From: Acaudatibacter sp963835495
GTDB lineage: Bacteria > Pseudomonadota > Alphaproteobacteria > Caulobacterales > Caulobacteraceae
Assembly (NCBI GenBank): GCA_963835495.1
Contig: CAWIFQ010000005.1
Span: forward strand, 62,001-126,000
DNA length: 64,000 nucleotides
Direction: 5' to 3'
Shown: positions 50,821-61,380 of the stretch, piece by piece
Layout: the number at the start of each line of letters is the position of its first letter
How positions within the stretch are numbered: position 1 is the first letter of the stretch
Notes under the pieces: generated by a model
Database searches by the model: none
Seen by the model: the letters and a program-made list of their open reading frames with translations, nothing else
What the model was told of the DNA's origin: nothing
Program-made: the position numbers and the translations under genes

Positions 50821-51122
50821 GTCGCCTGCCGGTGGCCGCCGCCATCCGGTCGCCACCCTTAAGGTTAGCAAGGATTAAACATGAAGGGCTGTTTACCGTC
50901 GCTGAAAGCAATAGGAGAGACCGTCTACAATAATTAGGCATATTTGCGTTCGGCGAGCGCTGACAAATAGTTGGCCGACGCGGACGGAGACTGATGTGTC
51001 GCCGACGCAACAGAACAAAGTCTTTGCTATAAAAGTTAGTGCAACCGGCAGCGGGCGATTTTATTCTGTCCGGACGCGGTTCCCTCGGGAATGCCGCTTC
51101 CCTCGATAAGGGCTTGAGCACG
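50821..51122. other. 302-base AT-richer intergenic region, probable promoter of the next gene
   Basis: No gene is visible here. The segment is clearly less GC-rich than its surroundings between about 50860 and 51060. It contains TTAAGGTTAGCAAGGATTAA at 50860-50879, with two TTAA boxes 12 bases apart, and TTGCTATAAAAG at 51021-51032. Short open frames inside it look like chance. The TTAA boxes recall CtrA half-sites but the spacing is not the canonical 7. Confidence 0.35.
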
Positions 51123-51437
51123 ATGGCTGCCTCTCATCTGACCCCGGTGCCGGATACGAGCGACGAACCCGCCAAGGGCGCGGTGGTTGAGTTTGGCCGC
51201 GGCCCCGAAACGGCGGCGTGGCGCATTCAGCAATTGCAGCATGAGGCCCGCGGCATGGCGCGCGAGCAGATCGAGGCTTTCGCACGGGAACTGAGCGCGA
51301 TGGCGACGCGCGCCGCCGAGATCGCCGCCGGCGGCGACGCCTACCCGGTGGGCGCCCGCGAACTGGCGTCCCGGCTCGCCAAGGAACTGCCGCCAAAGGC
51401 CCAGCTGCTGCGAACCCTGCTCAGCCGAGAGGGCTAG
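51123..51437 (+). CDS. Small hypothetical protein with predicted helical domain
   Basis: A 104-residue protein, start at ATG 51123. After a disordered Pro/Asp-rich start comes an almost wholly helical segment, PETAAWRIQQLQHEARGMAREQIEAFARELSAMATRAAEIAAGG, with heptad-like spacing suggesting a coiled coil. No motif for a known function is present. It lies between the repair operon and the amidohydrolase gene, with the perfect parS palindrome 31 bases downstream of its stop. Confidence 0.65.
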   Translation: MAASHLTPVPDTSDEPAKGAVVEFGRGPETAAWRIQQLQHEARGMAREQIEAFARELSAMATRAAEIAAGGDAYPVGARELASRLAKELPPKAQLLRTLLSREG

Positions 51438-51467
51438 GCGTAGACGCAGCCAGGCAGTTTTTCTCGA

Positions 51468-51483
51468 TGTTTCACGTGAAACA
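51468..51483. other. parS ParB-binding site (16 of 16)
   Basis: TGTTTCACGTGAAACA is an exact match to the parS consensus TGTTNCACGTGAAACA, and the palindrome extends one more base each side (51467-51484). It is intergenic, between the small protein gene and the amidohydrolase gene. Together with the site at 37348 it makes an origin-proximal segregation region probable. Confidence 0.88.
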
Positions 51484-51710
51484 TCACCGATAACGGCCGA
51501 TAATAACGGCGCCCGGATTGCGGCGGCGGGTTTGCGGGCCTCAGGTTTTCTAACGCTTCACGATGTCAAAGACCCGGCGCCGGTCGCGCGCTGGTCGTGA
51601 GCAGCCCACGCGGGTGAATCCCGGTCAAGACGGTCCGCGCCATCGGTCGGATGACCGCCGGGCGCGCAAGGCGCATACTCTCCAATCAACGAGACCCGGG
51701 AGAAGCGCCC

Positions 51711-52892
51711 ATGACCTATGCGCCAGCCACGCGCGCCTTCTACGACGCCGACAGCCACATCATGGAGTTGCCCGACTTCCTGAAGGCCTACGCCGACCCT
51801 GAGCTGCGCGAGGCGATCCCCGAGGTCAGCTACTCGGCTTCGATCGTCACCGACGAGGAGGTGGCGGTGATCGTAGGGCAGGGAAATCGCCATTCGCCGG
51901 AGCACATCGCCGCCCAGATCGGACTCGGCGACAAGCTGATCGAGTCCTCCAAGGAGATCCAGGCGCTGGGCGCGTTCAACCGCGACGACCGCACCAAGGC
52001 GCTGGATATGCTCGGTTTCAAGAAGCAGCTGGTGTTCGCCACCCACAGCGTCGCCATGCCGTTCTCGGCCAGCAGCAAGCTGGAGCTGGGGCTTCGCTAC
52101 GGCGCCGCGCGCGCCCACAACCGCCACATGGCCGACTTCTGCGCCGCCGACGATCGCCTGATCGGCGTCGCGGTCGTGCCGCTCGACGACCCGGCGCTGG
52201 CGATGGCCGAGCTTGAGTTCGCTTTGGCGCATGGGCTGGGCGCCGCCTGGATCCCGCACCGGCCCTGCGGCGATCGCTCGCCCGGCCACGTCGACCTCGA
52301 CCCGTTCTGGGCCCGCCTGGCGGAGAGCGGGACGCCGTTCGTGCTGCACGTCGGCGGCGCGCCGCTGCAGCTGGCCCGTGCCTGGATGAACAACGGCCGC
52401 GCGCCGACCAAGGACTGGCTGGGCGGCGGCGAGAACCTGCGCACCAAGGACATCGCGCTGCTGCATGAAGGGCCGGAGCAGTTCCTGACCATGATGGTGC
52501 TGGACGGCGTGCTCGAGCGCCATCCCGGCCTGCGCGGCGCCTCGGTGGAGCTGGGCGCCGGCTGGGTTCCGGAGCTGCTGCGGCGGCTGGACTGGGTGGT
52601 GAAGAACTGGAGCCGCACCGACGCCAACCTGCAGGGCTTCAAGCGCACGCCGTCGCGGCAGATCACCGACCAGCTGGCGTTCACGCCGTTCGTGTTCGAG
52701 GCGGTCGGCGAGCTGATCGACCAGTCCAACCCGGACCTCTACCTGTTCTCCACCGACTACCCGCACGTCGAGGGCGGCCGAAACCCGATCGGCCGGTTCG
52801 AGACGTCGCTCGGCGAGCGCGGCGAGGCCGTCCGCGACAAGTTCTACGCCGAGAACTTCCTGCGCATCTTCCCCGCCGCCCGAGCCCACTGA
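51711..52892 (+). CDS. Amidohydrolase family protein (ACMSD-like decarboxylase/hydrolase)
   Basis: A 393-residue TIM-barrel hydrolase starting at ATG 51711. The metal motif near the start is DADSHIME, here D-x-D-x-H rather than the usual H-x-H. Later FVLHVGGAPL and STDYPHVEGG provide a His and the final metal Asp. This pattern is that of the amidohydrolase_2 group related to 2-amino-3-carboxymuconate-semialdehyde decarboxylase, widely used in aromatic or ring-cleavage degradation. The substrate is not known. It is the last gene before the IS element. Confidence 0.88.
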   Translation: MTYAPATRAFYDADSHIMELPDFLKAYADPELREAIPEVSYSASIVTDEEVAVIVGQGNRHSPEHIAAQIGLGDKLIESSKEIQALGAFNRDDRTKALDMLGFKKQLVFATHSVAMPFSASSKLELGLRYGAARAHNRHMADFCAADDRLIGVAVVPLDDPALAMAELEFALAHGLGAAWIPHRPCGDRSPGHVDLDPFWARLAESGTPFVLHVGGAPLQLARAWMNNGRAPTKDWLGGGENLRTKDIALLHEGPEQFLTMMVLDGVLERHPGLRGASVELGAGWVPELLRRLDWVVKNWSRTDANLQGFKRTPSRQITDQLAFTPFVFEAVGELIDQSNPDLYLFSTDYPHVEGGRNPIGRFETSLGERGEAVRDKFYAENFLRIFPAARAH

Positions 52893-52992
52893 GCGGTCCT
52901 CGGCGGCGGCGGCACGGGCGAGGGTCCCGTGGCCGCCGAGCGGCTGCCGCGATGTCAACTCCGCGGCGCCGTGTTGATGTCAGCTATCGACC

Positions 52993-53008
52993 GAGGCTGT
53001 GTAAAAAC
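52993..53008. repeat. IS left terminal inverted repeat
   Basis: GAGGCTGTGTAAAAAC, the left end of the insertion sequence; a perfect inverted match to 54538-54553. Preceded by GACC. Confidence 0.93.
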
Positions 53009-53051
53009 TGGGGCCGTTGGAGGCTTGGCGGCGCGAGGCGCGGCGTGCCTC

Positions 53052-54491
53052 TCAGGCCCGGATGGCTGCGATGAGCGGGCCGGCCCCGAGGATCTGCATC
53101 ACGCGCTTCAGATTGTAAGCCAGGACGTGGAGGCTGATCTCCGTCTTCACGTTCATCAGCCGCTTCATCAGGAAGTGGGTGGCGCCCATCCAGGCTTTGA
53201 TCGTGCCGAAGGGGTGTTCGACGATCCGGCGCCTGAGCTTCATAGGGCTCTGGGGCGCCAGGTCCATCCGCCGCTGCATGGCGTCGATGACGTCCTCGTG
53301 CTCCCATCGGGTGACGCGCCGCATTTTGCTTGGCGTGCACGCCGGCTTCAGGGCGCAGCTCGCGCAGCTGGACTGGTCCCAGTAGCGGTGCAGCGTCAGA
53401 CCCTTCTCGACGGTCGTCATGTGATGGCGCAGCAGGTTCCCAGCGGGGCAGCGGTAGACATCCTGGTCGGCCCGGTAGACGAAGTCCTGCTTGCCGAAGC
53501 GGCCGTCGGCCTTGGCCCCTGAGGTGAGCGGCTTGGGGACATAGGGCGTCACGCCGAGGGCCTCGCAGGCCACGATCTCCTCGCCAGAGAAGTACCCGCG
53601 GTCGGCCAGCATCGCGAGCGTCTCGACGCCCATCGCGGCCTTGGCCTTCTCGCTCATGGCGGCCAGCTGCTGGCGGTCGCTCCCGGTCATGACCACGTCG
53701 TGGGCGACGATCAGGTGATGCTCGGCCTCGACCACGGACTGCACGTTGTAGCCGACGATGCCGCTGCCCCGGCCGCTGGTCGCCATCGAGCGGGCGTCTG
53801 GATCGGTCAGCGAGACCTGGCCGTCCGGCGCGGCCGCCACCTCGGCCTCCATCGCCCTCAGCGCCTGCATCTGAGCGCGCAAGGTCGCGATCTTGTCCCT
53901 CAGTTTCCCGGCTCGCGCGTCGGCGCCCTCGCCCTCCTGGCGGTCGGCCGTGTCCAGGTCCCGCAGGTAGCTGGCGATGTGCTCAGCCACCTGCTCTATC
54001 CGCTTCTTCAGTTTCACCGGCGTGAAGTTCGCATCGCGCGTGTTCACCGCCTTGAACTTGCTGCCATCCACCGCCGCCAGCGCCTGGGTGAAAAGGCCGA
54101 TCTGGCGGCACAGGACCACGAAGTGAGCGCAGGCCGCCTGGATCGCCGCACCGTGGTCGCGCCGGAAGTTGGCGATCGTCTTGTGGTCCGGCGCGAGCTT
54201 CCCCGTCAGCCACATCAGCTCGACGTTGCGCTGCGCCTCGCGTTCCAGCCGCCGGCTCGACGGCGTCCGGTTCAGGTAGCCGTAGATGTAGAGCTTGAGC
54301 AGCGTTCCCGGATGATAGGCCGGCCGACCCGTCGACGCCGGCGTCAACTCGAAGCCCAGGCTCCCAAGATCCAACTCGTCGACAAAGACGTCGACCACCC
54401 GCGCCGGGTTGTCCTCGCCCACGTAGTCATCCAGGCAGCTCGGCAAGAGCGTCGGCTGACCGCGATCCTCACCTTCCACGAAGCGGCTCAT
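53052..54491 (-). CDS. IS1182-family transposase
   Basis: A 479-residue transposase. The N-terminal domain (MSRFVEGEDRGQPTLLPSCLDDYVGEDNPARVV) and ELTPASTGRPAYHPGTLLKLYIYGYLNRTPSSRRLE are IS1182 hallmarks. The DDE core includes AAVDGSKFKAVNTRD, MLADRGYFSGEEI and the C-terminal RRRIVEHPFGTIKAWMG. A Cys-rich stretch, DQSSCASCALKPAC, is typical. The frame is intact and the terminal repeats match, so the element may still be active. Confidence 0.95.
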   Translation of the reverse strand: MSRFVEGEDRGQPTLLPSCLDDYVGEDNPARVVDVFVDELDLGSLGFELTPASTGRPAYHPGTLLKLYIYGYLNRTPSSRRLEREAQRNVELMWLTGKLAPDHKTIANFRRDHGAAIQAACAHFVVLCRQIGLFTQALAAVDGSKFKAVNTRDANFTPVKLKKRIEQVAEHIASYLRDLDTADRQEGEGADARAGKLRDKIATLRAQMQALRAMEAEVAAAPDGQVSLTDPDARSMATSGRGSGIVGYNVQSVVEAEHHLIVAHDVVMTGSDRQQLAAMSEKAKAAMGVETLAMLADRGYFSGEEIVACEALGVTPYVPKPLTSGAKADGRFGKQDFVYRADQDVYRCPAGNLLRHHMTTVEKGLTLHRYWDQSSCASCALKPACTPSKMRRVTRWEHEDVIDAMQRRMDLAPQSPMKLRRRIVEHPFGTIKAWMGATHFLMKRLMNVKTEISLHVLAYNLKRVMQILGAGPLIAAIRA

Positions 54492-54537
54492 CCAGACGCC
54501 TCCGACACCACGACGTCAGGAGACTGAACTGCTTCGC

Positions 54538-54553
54538 GTTTTTACACAGCCTC
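54538..54553. repeat. IS right terminal inverted repeat
   Basis: GTTTTTACACAGCCTC, the right end of the insertion sequence, followed by GACC, the second copy of the target duplication. Confidence 0.93.
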
Positions 54554-54606
54554 GACCCTGTGTGGACGTTCGCGGCTCCAGCGAGACTCGTCCGTCTAGG
54601 CCAAGA

Positions 54607-55269
54607 ATGGACGGTCAGATGCAGCGCTGGGCGGTTGGCGACACCCTACTCGTGCGCAACATCGCGCGCTCCGATGGCTCCGTGACCATGGCCATGCCGA
54701 CAATCTGCATTCAGGACGACGAGCAGGTTCTAGCGCTCTTCGTGCCAGCCGGGACCATCTCGAAGGACAACTACATCGTGGCCCCGGCGAGGCGCGCGAT
54801 GTCTGTGGGCTCTTCCCCCCCATCGCGGGAACGGGCCCATCAGGATCGCACTTGGACCGCACCTTCGATCCGCCTCTACCTTCCCGGTGAAGCCTTCTCG
54901 GTGTGGCTCTTCTATACCAGCCAGAACGAGTTCGCCGGGTGGTACGGAAACCTTGAGTCACCCTACCTACGCACGCCTCTGGGGATTGATACCAGGGACC
55001 ATGCGCTGGATGTGGTCGCCGATACCAAGGGGCGCTGGCGTTGGAAGGACGAGGCCGAGTTCGCGCAGCGTTTGGCGGCCGGACTGGACACGTCCGCTCA
55101 TCAGGCAGCCGTTAGGGCTGCGGGCCGGGAGTTCATAGCGCGGCTAGAGCGGGGCTCGGCCCCGTTCGACCAGGCTTGGACTGATTGGCGAGCTCCACCA
55201 GATTGGACCGCTCGGCAATTGCCCCCTGATTGGAGGGCAGACTTGGGCTCGGGCGCGAAGCTACGTTAG
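54607..55269 (+). CDS. DUF402-family protein, possible nucleotide phosphatase
   Basis: Start at ATG 54607 (ATG 54619 also possible), 220 residues. It carries the DUF402 core: EAFSVWLFYTSQNEFAGWYGNLE, GIDTRDHALDVVADTKGRWRWKDEAEFAQ, and DWRAPPDWTARQLPPDWR at the C-terminus. Members of this family studied in Streptomyces and Staphylococcus hydrolyse nucleoside di- and triphosphates; the activity of this one is inferred. The pattern resembles actinobacterial members. It sits 50 bases beyond the IS right end in a more AT-rich stretch. Confidence 0.8.
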   Translation: MDGQMQRWAVGDTLLVRNIARSDGSVTMAMPTICIQDDEQVLALFVPAGTISKDNYIVAPARRAMSVGSSPPSRERAHQDRTWTAPSIRLYLPGEAFSVWLFYTSQNEFAGWYGNLESPYLRTPLGIDTRDHALDVVADTKGRWRWKDEAEFAQRLAAGLDTSAHQAAVRAAGREFIARLERGSAPFDQAWTDWRAPPDWTARQLPPDWRADLGSGAKLR

Positions 55270-55318
55270 CTGCGCGAGGTCTGCTTGTTGCGCGAGGCCC
55301 CGTGACGGGTTTCGACCC

Positions 55319-55864
55319 CTAGCTGCCGTTTCGTGGGCCTGTGCCAGCCGGCGATCCTTCGGCAATCTGAGCCTTCAGGATCACGTTGCCACTGACGCCG
55401 GGCACGTAGTCGAGCTTGACCACTTCACCGCCGCAGATCGGGCCCCCGTCTGTGCAGCTGTTGTTGAACCCGCCGGTGATCCGACAGTCCGCATATTCGA
55501 AGTGTTGCGTGCCGACGTCGAAGCTTTCCTGCGGCCCGTGGCATCCCTCGGCCATTCGCGTGAAGTTGCTGACGACCCCTTGGACCTGCTCAGTTTCACC
55601 GGAAGCCAAGCGCTGGCCATCAACATATCGGGGAACAATGTTGATCAAAACGAACCCCGCGACGATGATGACGACTATCACGAAGAAAAATCTAAGCTCC
55701 CCGCTCAGCCGCGCGAGGATAGAATGGCCCTCGTTGCCGCCTTCCATGATGCGATGGGCGACGGCGGCCACCGCGACGACAAGCACGGCTGCACCGATAG
55801 CCTCCCAGATCAGAGTATCGAGCGACGAACCATCCGCCGCGCTGTAGACTGTCACCCAGTGCAT
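55319..55864 (-). CDS. Membrane protein of unknown function
   Basis: A 181-residue protein with two hydrophobic segments at about residues 18-40 (LIWEAIGAAVLVVAVAAVAHRIM) and 58-78 (FFFVIVVIIVAGFVLINIVP). A C-terminal extracytoplasmic domain of about 100 residues follows with four cysteines (CHGPQESF, YADCRI, NNSCTDGGPICGG). I do not recognise the family. It lies in the AT-richer accessory stretch and is convergent with the DUF402 gene. Confidence 0.55.
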   Translation of the reverse strand: MHWVTVYSAADGSSLDTLIWEAIGAAVLVVAVAAVAHRIMEGGNEGHSILARLSGELRFFFVIVVIIVAGFVLINIVPRYVDGQRLASGETEQVQGVVSNFTRMAEGCHGPQESFDVGTQHFEYADCRITGGFNNSCTDGGPICGGEVVKLDYVPGVSGNVILKAQIAEGSPAGTGPRNGS

Positions 55865-56100
55865 GCCGCTTGTCCGCGTATGAGGGCCCCTGAATAAAAA
55901 CGAACAGGTGAACCGTGCGTGCTCCCTCCGCGCTGGTTCGGGCGTCCGCTTAGGGGCGGTACGTCGGTGACAGCTCTCGACCCATTGCCGACCTAGTGCG
56001 GTCTCGATGTCGGCGGGGGCGGCTGATCCCTAAGGTCTGCAGAATTCAATGAGCGCGTTTTTGCGTCGTATTCCAGAAAAGCCATCCGTGAGGCTACGCC

Positions 56101-56961
56101 TTATACTGCTGGCTTTGGCGCGTCTGCAAAGCACGTTTTTGATCTCTGAGGCGGAACGAAGTTTCCCAGCGGTTTATCGTTGCACTTATAACCCCGCCGC
56201 GCCAGCTCCTGAGTTGCCTGGTCGAGGCTCATCTGTTCGGTGATGAAGGAGAACCTCTGACGCTCAGCTTCAGCCGCGTCATCTCTCTCAACATTATAGA
56301 AGGTCAAGAAGCCGAGGCAGGTGAGGCCGCCGTCTTTTCTGAATAAATAAGTGCGAATCGTCGGAGACGACTTCTTCGAATAGTCGACTCCCATGGGGTC
56401 TTGTCGATTTGAGTCAACAACCGGAATCGGTATGCCGGATTGTTCGTACCCTAATTGCTGAAATAACTCTTCGATCGCCGTATTTGTGACGCATACTTTC
56501 TTGTCTCCGAAACTAAGATACAAGGAGACCTCGCCAGTGTCGGGCTGCAGACTACGCACGGCGCGAAAGTTGTAGCTTACGGTGCCTTTGATGGGGACTG
56601 CCAACATTGTTCCCTCAACGAAATAGTCCGTCATCGTGAACTCAGAGACGCCGTCCTTCGACCAAACCGACGACCAGTGGCGCAGCCGCACGTCTGGCAA
56701 TTTGCGCAGCGAAGTTGGTGAAATGGTCTGCATCGCCGCGACGCTGGCGATTGATCGAAGCACCGTTGAGATGTCGGTATCGCTCGCCACCGGTGCGGCT
56801 GATGTTACCGGCGCGGGGTCGGGGGTGGGCTGGGAACCACCGTCTTGCTGTGATGCGGCAGCCGTCGGTGCGTCGTCGAAGACGCCGGCTCGTGATCCTT
56901 CAACGACAACACCCGCGGCCATAACAAGCGCCGTGAGTGCCAATAGCGAACTCCGCAGCAC
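56101..56961 (-). CDS. Exported protein of unknown function
   Basis: A 286-residue protein with a signal peptide (MLRSSLLALTALVMAAGVVV) and then a low-complexity Thr/Ser/Pro/Gln linker to about residue 60. The C-terminal part is globular with three cysteines (KVCVTNT, GLTCLGFL, GYKCNDKP and a last FADAPK tail after KTCF). Codon use is visibly more AT-rich than the flanking genes, which suggests recent acquisition. No known domain is recognised. The 236-base gap from 55865 to 56100 upstream holds nothing clear. Confidence 0.55.
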   Translation of the reverse strand: MLRSSLLALTALVMAAGVVVEGSRAGVFDDAPTAAASQQDGGSQPTPDPAPVTSAAPVASDTDISTVLRSIASVAAMQTISPTSLRKLPDVRLRHWSSVWSKDGVSEFTMTDYFVEGTMLAVPIKGTVSYNFRAVRSLQPDTGEVSLYLSFGDKKVCVTNTAIEELFQQLGYEQSGIPIPVVDSNRQDPMGVDYSKKSSPTIRTYLFRKDGGLTCLGFLTFYNVERDDAAEAERQRFSFITEQMSLDQATQELARRGYKCNDKPLGNFVPPQRSKTCFADAPKPAV

Positions 56962-57085
56962 ATCCCGCCTCCCGTCACTCTATCCGAACAGGGCAAGCTA
57001 ACGGCTTGGTGTCAACGTCGGCTTTCCACCCTTCTCCGCCGTTCGGAACGTCTGGTTGTTGGCGGCTCGTCGCGGAACCGGCGAC

Positions 57086-58477
57086 CTACTTCGCCAGCTC
57101 CGGGAACAGCATCAGGTAGTAGCTGATCGCCGGGGGGATGTTGGCGATCGGCGTGCGCTCGTTCAGGCCGTGGCTGAAGTCCTCGGAATCCTTGATGAAC
57201 ACCGGGCTGGCGCCATAGCTGGGCACGTTGTGGTAGCGGAACCACATGCTGTCGCTGGCGCCCGACGCCATCGACGGGAACACCGGCACGCCCGGATAGA
57301 CGCCCGCCAGCGACTTGGTCACCGCGGCCACGAAGTCGGCGCGCACCGGCGAGGCGTCGTTGGCGACCGAACCCACCGTCACGTCCTTGAAGCCGATCGT
57401 CGGGTCGTTGGCCGCCGCGGCCAGCTCGGCCATGATGTCGGCCGGCTTGTGCCCGGGAAAGATGCGGCAGTTGATGTTGGCCTCGGCGCGCTGCGGCAGG
57501 GCGTTGAGCGCGTGGCCGCCGCTGATCATGGTGACGACGCAGGTGGTGCCGATCTTGCCGACCATCGCCGGGTTGGCCGACAGGGTGGCGATCGCGGCCT
57601 TGTCGGTCGGATCGGCGGCGAAGGCGCGCATGGCCGCGGCGGTGTCGGCCGGCTGGTAGGCGGCCGCCTTGACGAAATAGGCCCGGGTGAGGTCGCTCAG
57701 CTCGGGCGTGAACTGATGCGCCTGAATGCGCAGCAGGGCGGCCGCCAGGCGGTCGATGGCGTTGTCCCGGCGCGGCTCGGACGAGTGGCCGCCTTCGTTG
57801 GTCACCGTCAGCTGGAAGTCGGCGTAGGTCTTCTCCGCGCCCTCCCAGGTGAAGTAGCTCGGCTTGCCGCTCGTCTCGTCCAGCGTGCCGCCGCCGCCGT
57901 CAATGTTGAGCACCAGGTCGGCGTTCGTGAGCTTGTCGGCGATGATCGCGCTGGTCTTCATCGTCGTCTCCTCGTCGCCGGAGAACTCGATGACGATGTC
58001 GCGGCGCGGCTTGAACCCCTCGCGCCGCAGCTCGCCCAGGGCGGCGATGGCCAAGGTGCCGTCGAGCTTCATGTCGGTCGCGCCGCGGCCGAACAGGTAG
58101 CCGTTCTCGACCACCGGCGTGAACGGGTCGCGGCGCCAGTCCGCGGGCTTGGCCTCGACCACGTCCATGTGGCCGGAGATCACCAGCGGCTTCAGCGTGG
58201 GGTCCGAGCCCGGCCAGCGGGCGATCAGGTAGGCGGTGTCGTCCACCGGAGTGATCGTGACGTTCTGCGGGTCAAAGCCGCCCGCCACCAGGCCGTCGCG
58301 GTAGAGCGCGGCGACCTGCGGCGTCTGGTTGCCGGGGCCACGCACCGAGCGCAGCGAGATCGCCTTCTCCGCCAGATCGAGCGCCTGCGCCTCCGCCTGC
58401 GGATGCGGGCTCGCCCACGCCCCGCCGCCCACCGCCAACCCGGCGGCGACCGCCACCCCCACAAACACCACCCGCAT
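57086..58477 (-). CDS. M20-family metallopeptidase, exported
   Basis: Start at ATG 58477, 7 bases after AAGGAG; GTG 58483 is too close to it. The 463-residue precursor has a signal peptide (MRVVFVGVAVAAGLAVGGGAWA). Metal ligands and catalytic residues of the M20 fold are visible as SGHMDVVEA (His and Asp), GATDMKLDG (bridging Asp) and GDEETTMKT (Glu-Glu). A dimerisation lid follows. Such enzymes trim dipeptides or acylated amino acids in the periplasm. The substrate is not predictable. Confidence 0.93.
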   Translation of the reverse strand: MRVVFVGVAVAAGLAVGGGAWASPHPQAEAQALDLAEKAISLRSVRGPGNQTPQVAALYRDGLVAGGFDPQNVTITPVDDTAYLIARWPGSDPTLKPLVISGHMDVVEAKPADWRRDPFTPVVENGYLFGRGATDMKLDGTLAIAALGELRREGFKPRRDIVIEFSGDEETTMKTSAIIADKLTNADLVLNIDGGGGTLDETSGKPSYFTWEGAEKTYADFQLTVTNEGGHSSEPRRDNAIDRLAAALLRIQAHQFTPELSDLTRAYFVKAAAYQPADTAAAMRAFAADPTDKAAIATLSANPAMVGKIGTTCVVTMISGGHALNALPQRAEANINCRIFPGHKPADIMAELAAAANDPTIGFKDVTVGSVANDASPVRADFVAAVTKSLAGVYPGVPVFPSMASGASDSMWFRYHNVPSYGASPVFIKDSEDFSHGLNERTPIANIPPAISYYLMLFPELAK

Positions 58478-58574
58478 CGACACGCTCCTTGCACTGAGCG
58501 CTCTCGCTAATGGGTTTTGCGCGCCGGTGAAACTGGAGTTTGGGCGGTGTCGCCCCCGCGCGAGGACGGCGGGC

Positions 58575-59288
58575 TCAGACCAAACTGCCGCCGCCGTCGA
58601 CCCGCACGACCTGGCCGGTCACATAGGTGTTGCGCATCAGGTAGAGGTAGGCCTCGGCCGCCTCCTCGACTGTTCCGGCGCGGGGCAGTGGCAGGTTGGC
58701 GGTGAAGCCCTTGATCATCGCCTCGCCCATCGTGTGCACCACCTCGCTCATGATCAGGCCCAGACAAACGGCGTTGACCCGAATGGGCGCCAGGTCGCGC
58801 GCGAGGCCCAGCGCCAGTCCCTCGGTCGTGTGGGCCGAGGCTGTGGTCAAGGGTGCGCCCGGCCTTGGCCGGTGCGCCAGCATGCCGCCTGTCAGGGTGA
58901 TCGAGCCCTCCCCGGCGATCTGGCGGGTCGCGTACTTGGCGGCGCGGGCCGCACCCCAGAACCGGACTTCCATTCGGGCCTTGCTGGCCTCGACATCGAG
59001 ATCGCGGGTCGCGCCGGTCATGGCGCCCCAATCGCCGGCGGTGAATACCAAGTGGTCGAACGGGCCTGCGGCGTCGAAGAAAGCGGCGACCGAAGCCTCT
59101 TCCTTCACGTCCACGGTCCGACCCTTGGCGCCGCGACCGAGCTTCTCGGCCGCCGCTTCGATGCGCGGGGTCTGGCTCGAGCCGACGACGACTTCGGCGC
59201 CGGCCTCCAGCGCCGCTGCGGCCACCGCAAAGCCGACGCCCGATGCGCCACCGATCACGACGACCTTAGCCCCGTCCAACTTCGCCAT
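58575..59288 (-). CDS. SDR-fold oxidoreductase lacking the YxxxK motif
   Basis: A 237-residue protein with the nucleotide-binding GGASGVGFAVA near residue 13 and a DHLVFTAGD stretch where NNAG normally lies. The position of the catalytic tyrosine and lysine reads TTASAHTTEG, with neither residue. Downstream IRVNAV and VTGQVVRVDGG are normal SDR elements. It therefore probably binds a nucleotide but may not reduce substrates in the usual way; a group of SDRs with this substitution exists. It is downstream of no clear operon partner. Confidence 0.85.
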   Translation of the reverse strand: MAKLDGAKVVVIGGASGVGFAVAAAALEAGAEVVVGSSQTPRIEAAAEKLGRGAKGRTVDVKEEASVAAFFDAAGPFDHLVFTAGDWGAMTGATRDLDVEASKARMEVRFWGAARAAKYATRQIAGEGSITLTGGMLAHRPRPGAPLTTASAHTTEGLALGLARDLAPIRVNAVCLGLIMSEVVHTMGEAMIKGFTANLPLPRAGTVEEAAEAYLYLMRNTYVTGQVVRVDGGGSLV

Positions 59289-59412
59289 GATGTCGCTCCT
59301 TACGCGGTTGGGAAGATCGTAGGCTTTGCGGTGAGCAGGAAAAGGCGGGAGCCTATACCGGTATGAGAACTAACCCCCAGGTTGGCCGGTCCTGGCGCAC
59401 CGCCCCAAAGGC

Positions 59413-61263
<1,851 letters not shown>

Positions 61264-61290
61264 TCACTCCAACCCCTAGGTTTCGGGCCC

Positions 61291-61320
61291 TTGCGTCTTC
61301 AAGCGCCTGTCGTGTATAGG
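61291..61320 (+). promoter_or_regulatory. rpmE: Candidate housekeeping promoter for rpmE
   Basis: TTGCGT at 61291-61296 and TATAGG at 61315-61320 are spaced by 18 bases, close to a housekeeping sigma promoter, about 60 bases before the rpmE start. The ribosome-binding site GCAGGAGG follows before GTG 61381. Transcription start not known. Confidence 0.45.
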
Positions 61321-61380
61321 CGCGCCTCCCGCATCGGCGGGGTTTGTCCAATCACCCGCTCACATCGGCAGGAGGGACCC

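Larger units (their letters stand above)
52993..54553. mobile_element. Complete IS1182-family insertion sequence
   Basis: An element of 1,561 bases with perfect 16-base terminal inverted repeats, GAGGCTGTGTAAAAAC on the left and GTTTTTACACAGCCTC on the right. The 4-base sequence GACC flanks it on both sides (52989-52992 and 54554-54557), a target duplication. It contains one intact transposase gene on the minus strand. Nothing else is inside. It has split intergenic DNA rather than a gene. Confidence 0.93.

Noticed and set aside
50881..50937. 18-residue open frame in the AT-rich gap
   Set aside because: Very short, no ribosome-binding site, no similarity seen.
56049..56243. 64-residue open frame overlapping the orphan gene at 56101
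   Set aside because: Antisense overlap, no signal or motif; likely chance.
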